A stretch of DNA of 64,000 nucleotides from Malus domestica (lineage: Eukaryota > Streptophyta > Magnoliopsida > Rosales > Rosaceae), in contig NC_091673.1 of the NCBI RefSeq assembly GCF_042453785.1, positions 5,358,501 to 5,422,500 on the forward strand, written 5' to 3'. How positions within the stretch are numbered: the stretch's first letter is position 1; each line of letters opens with the position of its first letter. Shown here piece after piece: positions 23,117 through 35,342 of the stretch. Below the pieces are notes generated by a model. It did not search any database. It saw only the letters and a list, made by a program, of their open reading frames with translations, and had not been told where the DNA came from. The translations under genes and the position numbers were made by a program.

Positions 23117-25232
23117 CTGCAACAAACATCATAGGCTATGGTTCCCAAAATTAATTTCCATGGTAAGCAAAATAGTCAATCCATCTTCTGGGGTCATTTT
23201 AGAGTTCGGCAAACAATCAAGAGTATTTAGAATTGGTCCATGAACCAATAATCTGTTAATTGAGATCCCTAAATTTAACAAAATATGCGCCCTTGGTTGC
23301 CTTCAATATACCTTCAATTCCTTAACACCAAATGAGCCCTAAAAGTTTTCTAAGATTCTACATATCTTTAATGAATCTCTAGGATTTTCTTTTAAAGTCG
23401 TTTTGATGCCAAAAACCTTTAGAAAATAAGGCTCACTTTTGTAAGCCAAAGTCAAATTGGAGTGAAAGAAATAAGCATCTGTTGAAGTACCCCTAGATCT
23501 TCTTAGTCTATCTAAGCTGCTTCTGTTTTCTACAAATTGTGCTACTTATAGAACTTCATTTTAGTGCTCCTGTAAGTCGAATCTGTCAAGCATTACTTCT
23601 CCATGTACATTGTTATTTATATCCTAAATAGTTCATCATGATCATAGACAGCACTCTATGTTGTCCTATATGAATCTAAATTTTCAATAATAGGATTCTA
23701 AATTCCCTTAACAATGGTCCAAGGCCAATGCCTATCAGCATTACACCTTTACAAGAAGCAAATTCACATTCAAATATGCAATGATACAAACTATTATATT
23801 CCATTATACCCTGTAATTACCTTTGAACCCATTCCAAAGTCCCAACAGAAACCCTAGTAAGATCAGGTGCTGGGTCAATTTTTTTTAGGGTAATTAACAT
23901 AACACTAAGTATTACGATGACTGAACAGCAACACTGCTATATAGAGAAGTCCAATACAAGACATAAGTTTTTTTTTTCTTTTTGTTTCAGAAATCAAGCG
24001 ATAGATAATTCCTTCTCTTTGAGATTTCAAGTGATGCATATGAATTAAATTGATCAACGCAAACTAAAGATTCATTGAACAATCACATCTGCTATTACCT
24101 TAAATCTTTCATCTTTTCAAACTTGCACAATTGAAGGAAATTTCATATTTCTGTGCCCTGTGTGTGTAAGACAGAGAAAGAGAGGGAGAGAGGGAGAGAG
24201 AGAGTACCGTGAGATGAAGTCGAAGTTGGAAGAGTAGCGAAGGGTTTCTGCACATCAGCCAGAGAAATGGCGAAAAAGAGTTGCAGATCGGCGAAGGAGA
24301 TGGCGAATATGTGTGATTTAGGTTTCAATTTTTGTAAGAAAAATGATTATAAAGGGTAACACGCTACCAAAACCCACAGGTAAGAAACTCACAGATGGAG
24401 CTATCAAAAAACAAGACAAAACCGACCCACATGAAAAAATCAAATCTAATGGTAATTATCTCATTCAACCCACATCAATCTGAGTCCCAAAAAACCTTAA
24501 TTTCATAACCATAACAGCGAAACCAGCACGAAACGACTGATATCAAATCAAAACGACAGCAACCATATCCAGAAACAAAAAAATCTAATCAGCAATTACC
24601 ATCAATCTAATTAGACCGTATACTTACATGAACTAAATCGAGCGGCGGTCGGAGAAACTGATGGGCGATTGGGCGGGAAAGCCTTGTGCGAGCTGAGCTG
24701 AGAAGGAGAGTCGGCTGGAGTGGAGGAGGATTAAGGTTTGGGTTGGGAAGAGAGAGAGGATGAGGAGGAAGGCTACGGGAAGAGAGAGACCAAGTGAGAG
24801 AGAGGGCGAGATGAGCGAGGGACAGTTCGGGTCTCGGAAATATTTGTCCAGGAAAATTTTAAAAAGAGCGCTTAATTTTTAAAATTGCAGCGCCAAAATT
24901 ATCGCAACTGGCGCGACGCAGGTATGCATTTCGACGTCGCGCAACGTCTTTTTGCGCGACAACCACATTGTGGCGTCGCGCAAAGTATTTTTTTTTTTTT
25001 AAATATTTCAAAATTTACTGAAAATGTGATTTTACTCTTTTCAAATTCATTTTTTTTAACATAAAACCTACAATAATATATTTTTCTAACAAAAACCCGA
25101 CCCAAAATACAATAATAATTAAATTTAAAGCTACTTAGTAAATATACATACCATTCAATTTCTTAAGTGTTATACGTACAAAATAAATAAATTTAAATCT
25201 ACTTAATAAATATATATACCATTAAACTTGAT

Positions 25233-27300
25233 GGGATACCACAAAATCTTATGTTATACTTAATGAAAGTATAAATAAACTCTAAGTGTTAGGGAATCTA
25301 TCGTTTTGATTGGATACGCATTCTACGAAACTAATTTCAACGATCCAACTGTCAAACTTGTTTGTATATACTTCAAGATTGCATACGCCAAAAATTGCAA
25401 AAAACAACATTCAGAGATCAAGTAACGGGACAAAACTTTTCGACGGTTATAAACAAAATATCACGATTTAACTGTTATTTTAACTTCGATTTTGATGATT
25501 TTTTATAACTACACTCCTTGACCCTATATGAATACAACGAACTAATTCGATCTTCAATTTAATATATTTACACAAGTGGATACCACAAAATCTTATGTTA
25601 TACTTGATAAAAGTATAAATAAACTGTAAATGTTAGTGAATCTATCGTTTTGATGGGATACGCATACTATAAAACTAATTTCAACGATCCAACCGTCAAA
25701 CTTGTTTGTATATACTTCGAGATTGTATACGCCAAAAATCACATAAAACAAACATTCAGAGGTCAAGTAACGGGACAAAACTTTTCGACAGTTATAAACG
25801 AAAAATCATAATTTAACGGTTATTTTAACTCTGATTTTGATGATTTTTTACAACTACACTCCTTGACTCTATATGAATACAATGAACTAATTCGATATGC
25901 GATTTAATATATTTACACTAGTAGATGAAAGTATAAATAAACTCTAAATGTTAGGGAATCTATCGTTTTGATGAGATACGCATTGTACGAAACTAATTTC
26001 AACAATCCAACCGTCAAACTTGTTTGTATATACTTTGAAATCGTATATACCAAAAATCACAAAAAACGAACATTCAGATATCAAGTAACGGGACAAACCT
26101 TTTCGACGGCTATAAACGAAAAATCACAATTTAACGGTTGTTTTAACTCTGATTTTGATGAGCTTTTACAGCTACACTCTTTAACCCTATATGAATACAA
26201 TGAACTAATTCGATCGTCAATTTAAAACATTTACACTAGTGGATACCATAAAATCTTATGTTATAGTTGATGAAAGTATTAATAAATTCCAAGTGTTAGT
26301 GAATTTATCGTTTTGATGGGAAACGCATTGTACGAAACTAGTTTGAATGATCCAATCGTCAAACTTGTTTGTATATGCTTCGAGATCGCATACGCCAAAA
26401 ATCGCAATAAAAAAACATTCAGAGATCAAGTAACGGGACAAAACTTTTCGACGGTTATAAACAAAAAATCACGATTTAACGGTTATATTAACTCCGCTTT
26501 TGATGATTTTTTTACAGCTACACTCTTTAACCCTATATGAATACAATAAACTAATTTTATCATCAATTAAAAACATTTACACAAGTGGATACCACAAAAG
26601 AAAAAGGCAATGCAAGAACCCAAAAAAAAAAGAAAAAAAAAAGCCATTGCGCGACGTAGGTACTTCTGCGTCGCGCAAAACGGCTTTGCGCAAAAAAAAA
26701 AAGAAAAAAAAAGATTTTGATGGGAAACGCTATATGAATGAAAATGTACTTAGTAAATACATATACCATTGATTTTGATGGGAAACGCTATATGAATACA
26801 ATGAACCAATTCGATCATCAATTTAAAACATATACACAAGTGGATACCACAAAAAAAGAGGCAATGCAAGAACCAAAAAAAAAAAAGAAAAAAAAAAGAT
26901 TTTGCGCGACGTATGTACCGATGGGTCGTGCAAAGTCTTTTGTTTTTTTTTGGTCCTTTTGATTATAATTAGAAAATAAATAAATGAAAATGTACTTAGT
27001 AAATACATATCCCATTGATTTTGATGGGAAATGCATTGTACGAAACTAGTTTGAACGATTAAACCGTCAAACTTGTTTATATATATTTCGAGATCGTATA
27101 CCCCAAAAATCGCAAAAAAGAAACATTCAGAGATCAAGTAATGGGACAAAACTTTTCGACGGTTATAAATGAAAAATCATGATTTAACGGTTATTTTAAC
27201 TCCGATTTTGATGATTTTTTTACAGCTACACTTGTTAACCCTATATAAATACAATAAACTAATTCGATCGTCAATTTAAAATATTTACACAAGTGGATAC
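25233..27300. repeat. tandem array of about 340-bp units in CACTA-2
   Basis: Four consecutive units (25233, 25578, 25924 and 26240 onward) and a fifth partial one (about 27010-27300) share GATACCACAAAATCTTATG, CGGGACAAAACTTTTCGAC and CCCTATATGAATACAA. The CGGGAC motif recurs at steps of about 344, 319 and 344 bases. Between units 4 and 5 are GCGCGACG palindromes and poly-A stretches. Short frames in the units are not conserved as genes. Confidence 0.85.
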
Positions 27301-27832
27301 AACAAAAGAAAAAGGCAATGCAAGAACCCAAAAAAAAAAAAAAAGACTTTGCGCGACGTAGGTACACGTACGTCGCGCAAAGCTGTTTTGAGCGACGCCA
27401 ATATTCGTCGCGCAAAAGAAAAAGGCAATGCAAGAACCAAAAAAAAAAAAGACTTTGCGCGACGTAGGTGCACGCACGTCGCGCAAAGCTGTTTTGAGCG
27501 ACGCCAATGTCGTGCAAGGTCTGTGTCACGCAAAGATTTTTTGCGCGACGCCAACCTTCGTCGCGCAAAGGCCATTTGCGCGACGAAATTTGCTCCGTCG
27601 CGCAAACATGTTTTTCTACTAGTCTACTCTGTTTATTTTAATGAAGTTGCTTAACTGATTAATTATTTTGTTTGGATGGTGATGGTGATGGTGATGAACA
27701 AATGATGACTGATTTCACGGCTAAATGATGTGGTCCTTGTAGAGCCATGGAGCCAATTTTCAGAGAGTACGCTGATAAATTCACCGACATTGAGTTCGTC
27801 AAGCTTGATGTCGACGAGCTACCGGTATATAT

Positions 27833-27834
<2 letters not shown>

Positions 27835-27869
<35 letters not shown>

Positions 27870-27922
27870 CATATACATATATATATATATATATGCATGA
27901 ATACTTCTCATATTTTTTTTTA

Positions 27923-27963
<41 letters not shown>
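27835..27963. repeat. (AC)n and (AT)n microsatellites in intron 2 of copy C
   Basis: An AC run followed by AT runs at 27835-27896, and a second AT run at about 27929-27963, both just inside the intron 2 donor. This is the same unstable position as the TA tract in copy B. Confidence 0.9.
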
Positions 27964-27967
<4 letters not shown>

Positions 27968-28493
27968 CAATGAAAGCTGTTATTTATACCTTAAAAAAGT
28001 TATCATGTGTTGATTCTTTGTAAAAATATAAAGTTGGAATTCACAAGCCGGAAAGTATAATGATTTTTTTTAAGTATCAATAACATCTTGAAATATGGAT
28101 TTGACCGATGACTAAATATGACACACACACACATATATATATATATGTATACCAAGTGACCAAGGAATACATCGCCACTCACCTTTGAATTTGATATCAA
28201 AAGTGGAGAATAAAAAAACATATTTTTTTATCAACCCGTGATTTTAAATAGAAATATGAGTGACCATGAATTCTTGATCATAGGTGACAAAAAATGAGAC
28301 TATTAAAATATATATTATATATGGTATATAATTGATAAATGTGAATGGATGGATGCAGGATGTGTCAATGGAGTTTAGTGTGCAGGCAATGCCTTCATTT
28401 GTATTCGTGAAGAAAGGGGAGGTGGTTGATAAGATCGTGGGGGCCAGGAAAGATGAACTGCAGAAGAAGATTGAGAAACACAGGAGATCATAA

Positions 28494-29589
28494 TTAAGTT
28501 TCCAGAAGAAGATTGAGGAACACAAGAGATCATAATTAAGTTTTAATTAGTAATCAATGGATTAATTAACTGATGCTGTGGTTTCCTGGATAGTACTTAA
28601 ATACTCACTTATGAGTTCCATATATACTCATTTTTTGATTTGGCCTAATTAAAAGATGACACGTGTTTCTTGTTTTCTAAATGTTATTATGACACTATTT
28701 TTTAAAACAATAAAACATGTATTAAAATAACATTTGGCCAAATCTAAAAAGTAAATATATAAAGTATTCACTAGTGATTACCTAAGTATTATCCAATTAA
28801 AGCTCAATCAGGAATATATTATAATGACAACATGATGCCAACGTGTGAGGGTGGAAGAAATAAAGCGAAAAGGAAAGAATATAGGAAAGCTGAATAAGGT
28901 GTAGAGTGAATACGATTGATCATGTACACTTTAATTTTCGTGATTATCTATGATGTTTGTATTTCTCAAGTGTTATTTCACTATTTTTGATAAATTGTAA
29001 GCTATGTATCAATAAATTTAAAGTAGTGTTATTAACACAATTATTTTTACTTCTCACATACCCCTCTCATTTTTTGGTTATCGGATTGAATGAATTGAAG
29101 AAGATCAATAGTCAAAGACTAACGAAGATGTGTGGGAGGTAAAAATAGGTGTGTAAATATTATTATCCTAAATTTAATGGATCACTTTGTATTGCTTTCT
29201 TTTGATTAATTGGCTTTGTAAAATTCTTTAAAAAAAAAAACATCGTAAACCTATTTTATGGAATATTGCTACACTATAACGAAATATTCTTCATAAATTT
29301 TTAAAAGTTTTGCGTAAAATGGCAACATTTCACTATTTCGCAAACAAGTTGACAATCGTGAGTAAAATGTGTTGAGTTTTGGCGAGAACTTTTGTTTATA
29401 CAATGTTATAATACATTTGGAAATATCGTCATCAATTGAGTGACATGAGTATTTTCAACGGTGCTTTCGTCTAGGTCGTTTGATTTCCAACTGTAAAAAG
29501 TTTGCAGATTTTTCTACTGCTATCACATAGCAAGATCTGGGGCATCCAATAGTAATAGTTTTGAAAATCAATGAGAAGTCAAATTGGTC
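28494..29589. repeat. downstream flank of copy C
   Basis: Paralogous to 9223-10330. It includes the second copy of the stop-codon duplication (28500-28541) and the old MITE-like insert (about 29022-29172) shared with A. Non-coding. Confidence 0.7.
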
Positions 29590-30420
29590 TCTGCTTCAAG
29601 CTTGGGTGTTACTTATGACCCGATCATGGAAAATGAGATCAGTGTGCAACACATGTGGAATAAGATTCATGCACAATTTATCGAGCAAATTCAAGGCACA
29701 TCCCCGCCAGAGTGAGCAATCTATATTGAGTAGGTACAGACATTCACATAAAGATTTGAAAGCTTGGCATGAAGCCATTGCTAAAGCAGAAGGAATTTAT
29801 CGAAGTGATGCTAATCTAGCCAACCAAGTAATAACATTTTATTGTTAAGTCATGTTAAAACATAATTTAGGTAATTAAAAGTAATAATTTGATTATGTAA
29901 TTTATTATGTTGTTTCAGATTTCATTTTTCAGCAACTACAAACATAAATGTGATTCCATGCTGCCAACCAGAAATAGTTCACAAGGCACGAATGTTGGAA
30001 CATTGTAAAGCATACCTCGAAGTACAAAGTTTTGCCAAGTGGTCCAGAAGTTGTGTAGAAGAGACTCCCCTACACAAATCAACTATTGAAGAGTCACCAT
30101 TGGAGATCCTAATTGAATCAATCGCACTAATTGAAGAAACCTCGAGGCTTATTGGTAAGGTCACTATAAAAAAAGATGCAAGAGGGAGTTCTTTGAATAA
30201 TAATTACTCAAAATTGGTTGACGAATTGGCTCGCCAACATGCACTGAATATGGAGTGAGATAAGTTAACATATGAGTAAAGCAAGACAAGGTTAGAGATG
30301 AAGTAAAGGCGAGAGAACAGGAGTTAAATAGGCAAAAACAATAAGAGAAAAAGTGTCGAAAGGTCAGTCCCGACGCCTCAACGAGGAGTCTACTAATTCA
30401 AAACATTTTTGGAAAAGTGA
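29590..30420 (+). pseudogene. degenerate PIF/Harbinger-like DNA-binding protein (tentative)
   Basis: Two open stretches, 29590-29848 (SNWSLLQAWVLL ... HKDLKAWHEAIAKAEGIY) and 29950-30258 (MLEHCKAYLEVQSFAKWS ... SKLVDELARQHALNME), with an AT-rich gap between them and stops after them. The order (a Trp-rich SANT/trihelix-like part, a short linker, then a polar helical tail with LVDELARQHALNME) resembles the Myb/SANT-like partner protein of plant PIF/Harbinger elements or NAM-associated C-terminal proteins. The similarity is weak and from memory. The start of this sequence is also present, cut off, at 10310-10372 in unit A, so it was part of the ancestral unit. Confidence 0.4.
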
Positions 30421-30531
30421 AAAATAACCTGTCATGAGTAGAAGGTTTTCTATGGAAGATAAGGAAGTTCCATACATTCCAAAAGAAGACAAACCGAGTT
30501 ATACTGATTTTATTCCCTAAGTTAAAATTAA

Positions 30532-31778
30532 GGGTAAATTACATAGTAACCCCTCAGGTTTGAAGTCTATTACAACCTCATACAACATCTTTAAAACATT
30601 TCACTTTCATACCTTAAGTACTATTTTATTTCAAAATAATACGTCCGTTACATTTTCCATCCATGGATCCGTTAAGTACTAATGTGGCTGCCAAATGTGT
30701 GCCACGTTAGAAAACATGAATTTTCTCAACAAAAAAAAAAAAAAAAAAAACCCATTATCCCTTCCCCCCTAGCTACCCACATCCCTGAAGAATCCAAAAA
30801 AACCTGCAACAAGAAGAAGAAAGAGGAGAAGAAGAAGAAGAAGAAGAATAAGAAGAGGAAGAAGGAGGGAAAAAAAAACCCAAATCCAGTTCCCCAGAAG
30901 AAGAAGAGAAAAAAAAAACTGCAACCCATTTCGTTCTCCCCCACCCCCCCCCCCCAACAGTTCCCCACCTACAAGAAGAAGAAGAAGAGGGAGGAAAAAA
31001 AAACCGAAACCCATTTCCCTACCTGCAAGAAGAAGAGGAAAAAAAAAAACTGCAAACACCCCCTCCAGTTCCCCACTTGCAAGAAGAAGAAGAAGAAGAG
31101 CAAGAGGGAGGAAAAAAAAAACCCAAACCCATTTCCCCACCGGCAAGAAGAAAAAGAGAGGAAAAAAAAAACAAACAAACTGCAACCCAGTTCGTCCCTA
31201 CCCCCCTAGTTCCCCACCTGCAACAACAACAAGAGGAAGAGGAAGGAAAAAAAAACTGCAACCTAGTTCGTCTCCCCCGCCCCCCCATGGGACCCCGCGA
31301 CCCACCTCCCTTGCACAGAGACCCCGAATCACACCTAATCTCGTTTGGTTTTGTGGTAGATTCATCTTGGGGATTTTGAGTTTGAGATGATTTTTGGACT
31401 GGTTTTGTGGTAGAACCACCTAATCTCAGGTGGGATTTTTGAGGATGGGTGATGGGGGATTTTTGGGAGGGGTGATGGGGGATGGGAGAGAGGGGGGCTC
31501 ATGTGGGATTTTGGGGTGGGTGATGATGGATGGGAGAAGGGGGTGGGTTTTTTTTTTTCCGAAAATTCAGGTTTTAAAAAAAAATTAAATTTTTTTTTTG
31601 CCACGTGGCACACATTTGGCAGCCACGTCAGCACTTAATGGATCCATGGATGGAAAATGTAACGGATATATTCTTTTGAAATAAAATAGTATTTAAGGTA
31701 TGAAAGTAAAATATTTTGAAGATGTTGTATGAGTTTGTAATAGATCTCAAACCTGAGGGGTTACTATGTAATTTACCC
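30532..31778. mobile_element. Mutator-like element with long TIRs, copy 1
   Basis: Inverted ends of about 180 bp (GGGTAAATTACATAGTAACC ... mirrored by GGTTACTATGTAATTTACCC), flanked by a perfect 9-bp duplication TAAAATTAA (30523-30531 and 31779-31787). Long TIRs with a 9-bp TSD define a Mutator-like element. The core is purine-rich (AAGAAGAAGAGG units alternating with CCCCACCTGCAAG-like units), then a G-rich part with GGTGATGGGGGATTTTTGGG repeats. No transposase. The long basic or Phe/Leu-rich frames across the core come from the repeat. The same family is at 53968. Confidence 0.92.
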
Positions 31779-31787
31779 TAAAATTAA

Positions 31788-32624
31788 TTATGTTTGTTTA
31801 ACGTTATAGTTTTCCCTTGTATTTGTAATAATTTACCAGAGTTAGACTCTATTTGTGAGATAATGATATGTGGAGGATAAGACCATGAAAACATAAAGAA
31901 AAAAAAATACAAAATATGTATGCGAATGGTAATAGCATGTGCTCTCCCTCTTCCCAAACGGATGGACTTGCGCAAATGCAGTGATTGTTTAGAATGACTA
32001 GTAAAGACAATCTCATTGCCCTTTCCCTTGTCTTGCATGAACTTGCTCTTATGTGCATTGCATGGTGGTGTGCAACTTGATCGAAGCCAAAATTTGGGAA
32101 CTTTAATTTAATTGGAGTAATGGTCCATCAAGTAAAAACTATTGGTCTCTTAACTCATCAAAACGTTTAACTACAGTCTTTTTCTTCAACTTTATTAGAA
32201 CTTCTGTCAAAATAAGTAGCATGCCACGCACGTGCGGCTGAATCAATAGGCAAATATGAAAAAGCAAATGAGAAAAATTGTAGCAATGATCCCTCAACTT
32301 TAACCTAATTGGAGAAATGTTCTCTCAACTTTAACGCAATTGGAGCAATGGTTCTTCAATACTAACTCAACTATAGCAATGGTCCTTCCTAGCCTACATG
32401 ACTCATTTTGACAAAATTCTAACGAGTTGACGAAAGAACCATAGCTACGTGTTTTGATAAATAAAGGGACCATTGCTTCAGTTAAGTTAAAATTGAAAGA
32501 TAATTGCTACAATTTTCTCAATTAAATTAGATTCCACACTACACGAAGCTCATGGATTTGGATTTTATTCACTGAACTGTAAATTATGTGTAAATGTTTT
32601 GTTCTGAAGTTGTTTTGGCAAAAG
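31788..32624. other. gene-free stretch in unit D
   Basis: No gene seen. A short match to block R (TTATGTGCATTGC..., 32046-32100) shows this is part of the array. A MITE-like inverted repeat (GAGAAAAATTGTAGCAAT ... ATTGCTACAATTTTCTC) spans about 32270-32519. It may be the inner part of a larger imperfect element starting near 32100. Confidence 0.5.
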
Positions 32625-34021
32625 AGTAAACTGTCATTTAACCCCCTAAACTATCACGTGAGTTTCAATTTCCCCCTTGAACTATTTTTTCAGCCAATTG
32701 ACCCCCTAAACTATATTAAAGTGGCCAATTAACCCCCTACCGTTAAATATCTTTAACTTCATTCAATTTTCTGTTAGAAAGAGTCATGTGCTTGGCACAT
32801 GACCACCTTTTTACATTTTATGTCTAAATCTTTACAAAGAAAACATATAAAATAAATATTAAAAAAAAAAAAAACATACAAACCCTAAACTTAATCATTC
32901 AAAATAATAGAAAAGGTAAGGCTTTTTATATTAACACCCCACAAAATGTTGAATGCACCCCATATTAAAATTTAATATTAAATGACTTATTTACTCCACT
33001 ATGCAATGACAATTTTGACCTTATTAGGTTTAAAAAAATTTATAAATACATCCCAAATCACTTTTAGCATATTATTTATCTTCTCAACTATCAAAACCCT
33101 CTCATCCTCCATTGTTGAACAAAATCCTAACCAATGAAACTACAAACATGTTGATTGAGAAAAATTGTTTTTGATGAATGAAACATGAAATCGATGTTTC
33201 TGAAGCTTCACATGAGGTAAGACTTTACATTTTTCATTGTTTTAGTGATTTCGATGACATCGATAATTATTTAATCTTGCGTTTGCTGCATTATTTTTCA
33301 ATATGAACCCTAAAAGATGAATATGAATATGAATATGAATATATAAGTTTAAATAATGCAGCAAACGCAAGATTAAATAATTATCGATATCATCGAAATC
33401 ACTAAAACAATGAAAAATGTGAAGTCTTACCTCATGTGAAGCTTCAGAAACATCGATTTCGTGTTTCATTCGTCAAAAACAATTTTTCTCAATCAACATG
33501 TTTGTAGTTTCATTGATTAGGGTTTTGTTCAACAATGGAGGATGAGAGGGTTTTGATAGTTGAGAAGATAAATAATACGCTAAAAGTGATTTGGGGTGTA
33601 TTTATAATTTTTTTTTTAAAACCTAATAAGGTCAAAATTGTCATTGCATAGTAGAGTAAATAAGTCATTTAATATTAAATTTTAATATGGGTGCATTCAA
33701 CATTTTATGGGGTGTTAATATAAAAAGGCTTACTTTTTCTATTATTTTGAATGATTAAGTTTAGGGTTTGTATGTTTTTTTTTTAATATTTGTTTTATAT
33801 GTTTTCTTTGTAAAGATTTAGACATAAAATGTAAAAAGGTGGTCATGTGCCAAGCACATGACACTTTCTAACAGAAAATTGGATGGAGTTAAAGATACTT
33901 AACGGTAGGGAGTTAATTGGCCACTTTAACATAGTTTAGGGGGTCAATTGGCTGAAAAAATAGTTCAGGGGGGAAATTGAAACTCACGTGATAGTTTAGG
34001 GGGTTAAATGACAATTTACTC
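32625..34021. mobile_element. 1.4-kb foldback (MULE-type) element
   Basis: Ends GAGTAAACTGTCATTTAACC and GGTTAAATGACAATTTACTC. The two arms, each about 660 bp, are near-perfect inverted copies around a loop of about 55 bases near 33300-33355, so the whole element is one long hairpin. It is flanked by a perfect 10-bp duplication TTTGGCAAAA (32615-32624 and 34022-34031), and the paralogous flanks show the empty site. A 9-10 bp duplication points to a Mutator-like foldback element. Each arm holds an exon-like stretch ending CATGAGGTAAGAC, but no reading frame is convincing. Confidence 0.9.
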
Positions 34022-35342
34022 TTTGGCAAAAACTATGTTATGTTCTGAAGTATATTATATTTTAAACACTTTGACGGTTAGATTTAGATTATTGTATCGT
34101 TGATCAAGAGTTTAATGATAAAATATCTTAAAATATATTGTACTGCGAAACATAAAAAAAATATTTCCATTTGGTCATGTGATTATGCTGACTTTCAGTT
34201 TATTTTGGATGCTACTCATGGTGAACATATGCCATTCTCTTTTTTTACGTCATGTGACAAAACTTGCCATTGACATTAACAGCAGCCAACCCTCTTTACA
34301 CTCTGATTGGTGTAATTAGGGATCCCAGCGTTTACCTTTAATTAGAAAATGAAAAATGAGTGAATTGACTTTTAATTCCAGAAACACCACCACTCACCGT
34401 CTCTCAGACTTCTACCTTCTTTCTATTTCATCTTTTTGCGGTGTTCATTTTGACTGTCTTGAATTTATCTGCTAAGAGCATATGGATGGAATTTATCCTT
34501 AAAAACCGGTTTGTAAGAGAAAGGTGCCCAAAAGCTTCTAAACAACACTAGCATATATTATTTTTCGATATGAAGACAATTGAGTCCTAATATTACACCG
34601 CGCTTCCGTACGCGATAACTCTTAAACCGAAAAATTGACCATTGTAAAAATTGACTTATAATGCAAAAACTCTTAAAACTACTATAATGTCCTAAAAATA
34701 TCCATAAAAGTGAAGAAAAAAATGTTTTATGTACCTCTTTGTTGACTTATCATTAGAACTAGTGTCATCTCAGTTGGAGATATAATTACAATATGATCAA
34801 TAAATATGTTGTAAATACACTTTAATTATAGTAATAGCCGTTGAATTATGATTTTGAAAACATTTCGTCCATGAATTCGAATATTAGATTTTGTAATCTC
34901 TAGATTAAATCTTGCTTTGCCCTCTATCGGTCTTTTTCGTTGTCAACGTTTTCTACCAAACGTAAGAGTACGAATGAAGAATCAAACGTGCACTATGCAA
35001 AGGGAATATGAGTTTATATGAAAAGAAAATGTCCTTTTTATAATGATTAATATCAAACATTTGGTGCCTTAAAATTTTTCCAAATTAAGTTCAGTGGTGT
35101 ACAATCCACAGTGTAGCATGGTCCTATCAAAGAGGACGAATCCGATTCTTAACGTTCATCACGCAACTTTTGCCCATTGCTCTAAACCAGTACATAAACG
35201 CCTTCCCACCAACACCAAATATCAACGCCACGCAGTCAACAACAACAACACCAAATATCAACGCCACGCAGTCGATTAAAAGAAATTAATTAAGCTTTTT
35301 ATTTTGCTTTATCATCCTCTTAGAGACAGAGAAGAAGAGTAA
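34022..35342 (+). promoter_or_regulatory. upstream flank and promoter of copy D
   Basis: Paralogous to the A flank but more diverged, and without the SINE-like segment. The TATA position reads TACATAAA (35191-35198), 152 bases before the ATG. The leader has a small tandem duplication of ACACCAAATATCAACGCCAC around 35208-35275. D is therefore the most distant full-length copy. Confidence 0.6.

Larger units (their letters stand above)
21881..27622. mobile_element. CACTA-type element CACTA-2 with captured host DNA
   Basis: The left end CACTAGTAAAAAAAACAC and right end GTTTTTCTACTAG are near-inverted, followed inward on both sides by TTTGCGCGACG-type repeats. The target duplication reads TCT (21878-21880 and 27623-27625), or CT if the element runs one base further. 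The empty site TATACTCTACTCTG is visible in copies A and B. Subterminal GCGCGACG palindromes cluster at 21898-22145, 24901-24990, 26645-26690, 26900-26935 and 27345-27607. No transposase is recognisable, so it is non-autonomous. The core holds two exons of a copper-ATPase gene and a tandem array of about 340-bp units. Confidence 0.85.
21574..28493 (+). pseudogene. h-type thioredoxin, copy C (split by CACTA-2)
   Basis: Exon equivalents are 21574-21705, 27702-27824 and 28359-28493, so the full 129-codon layout is still there. Exon 1 (MGGNTSHIEDSDE) and the promoter look normal. Intron 1 carries the 5.7-kb CACTA-2 insertion. At exon 2 the acceptor AG has become AA (GATGAACAA), and the Trp codon of the active site is TGA, giving AK-stop-CGPC. 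The exon 2 start also reads MMTDF instead of MVIDF. Exon 3 is open and keeps AMPSF and [17 protein letters not shown]. The 42-bp stop-codon duplication seen in A follows at 28500-28541. Either lesion alone would prevent a working thioredoxin. A truncated exon 1 product is the most that could be made. Confidence 0.9.

Noticed and set aside
30682-31379. Lys/Glu-rich plus-strand and Phe/Leu-rich minus-strand frames
   Set aside because: Same cause: purine-rich core of Mutator-like copy 1.
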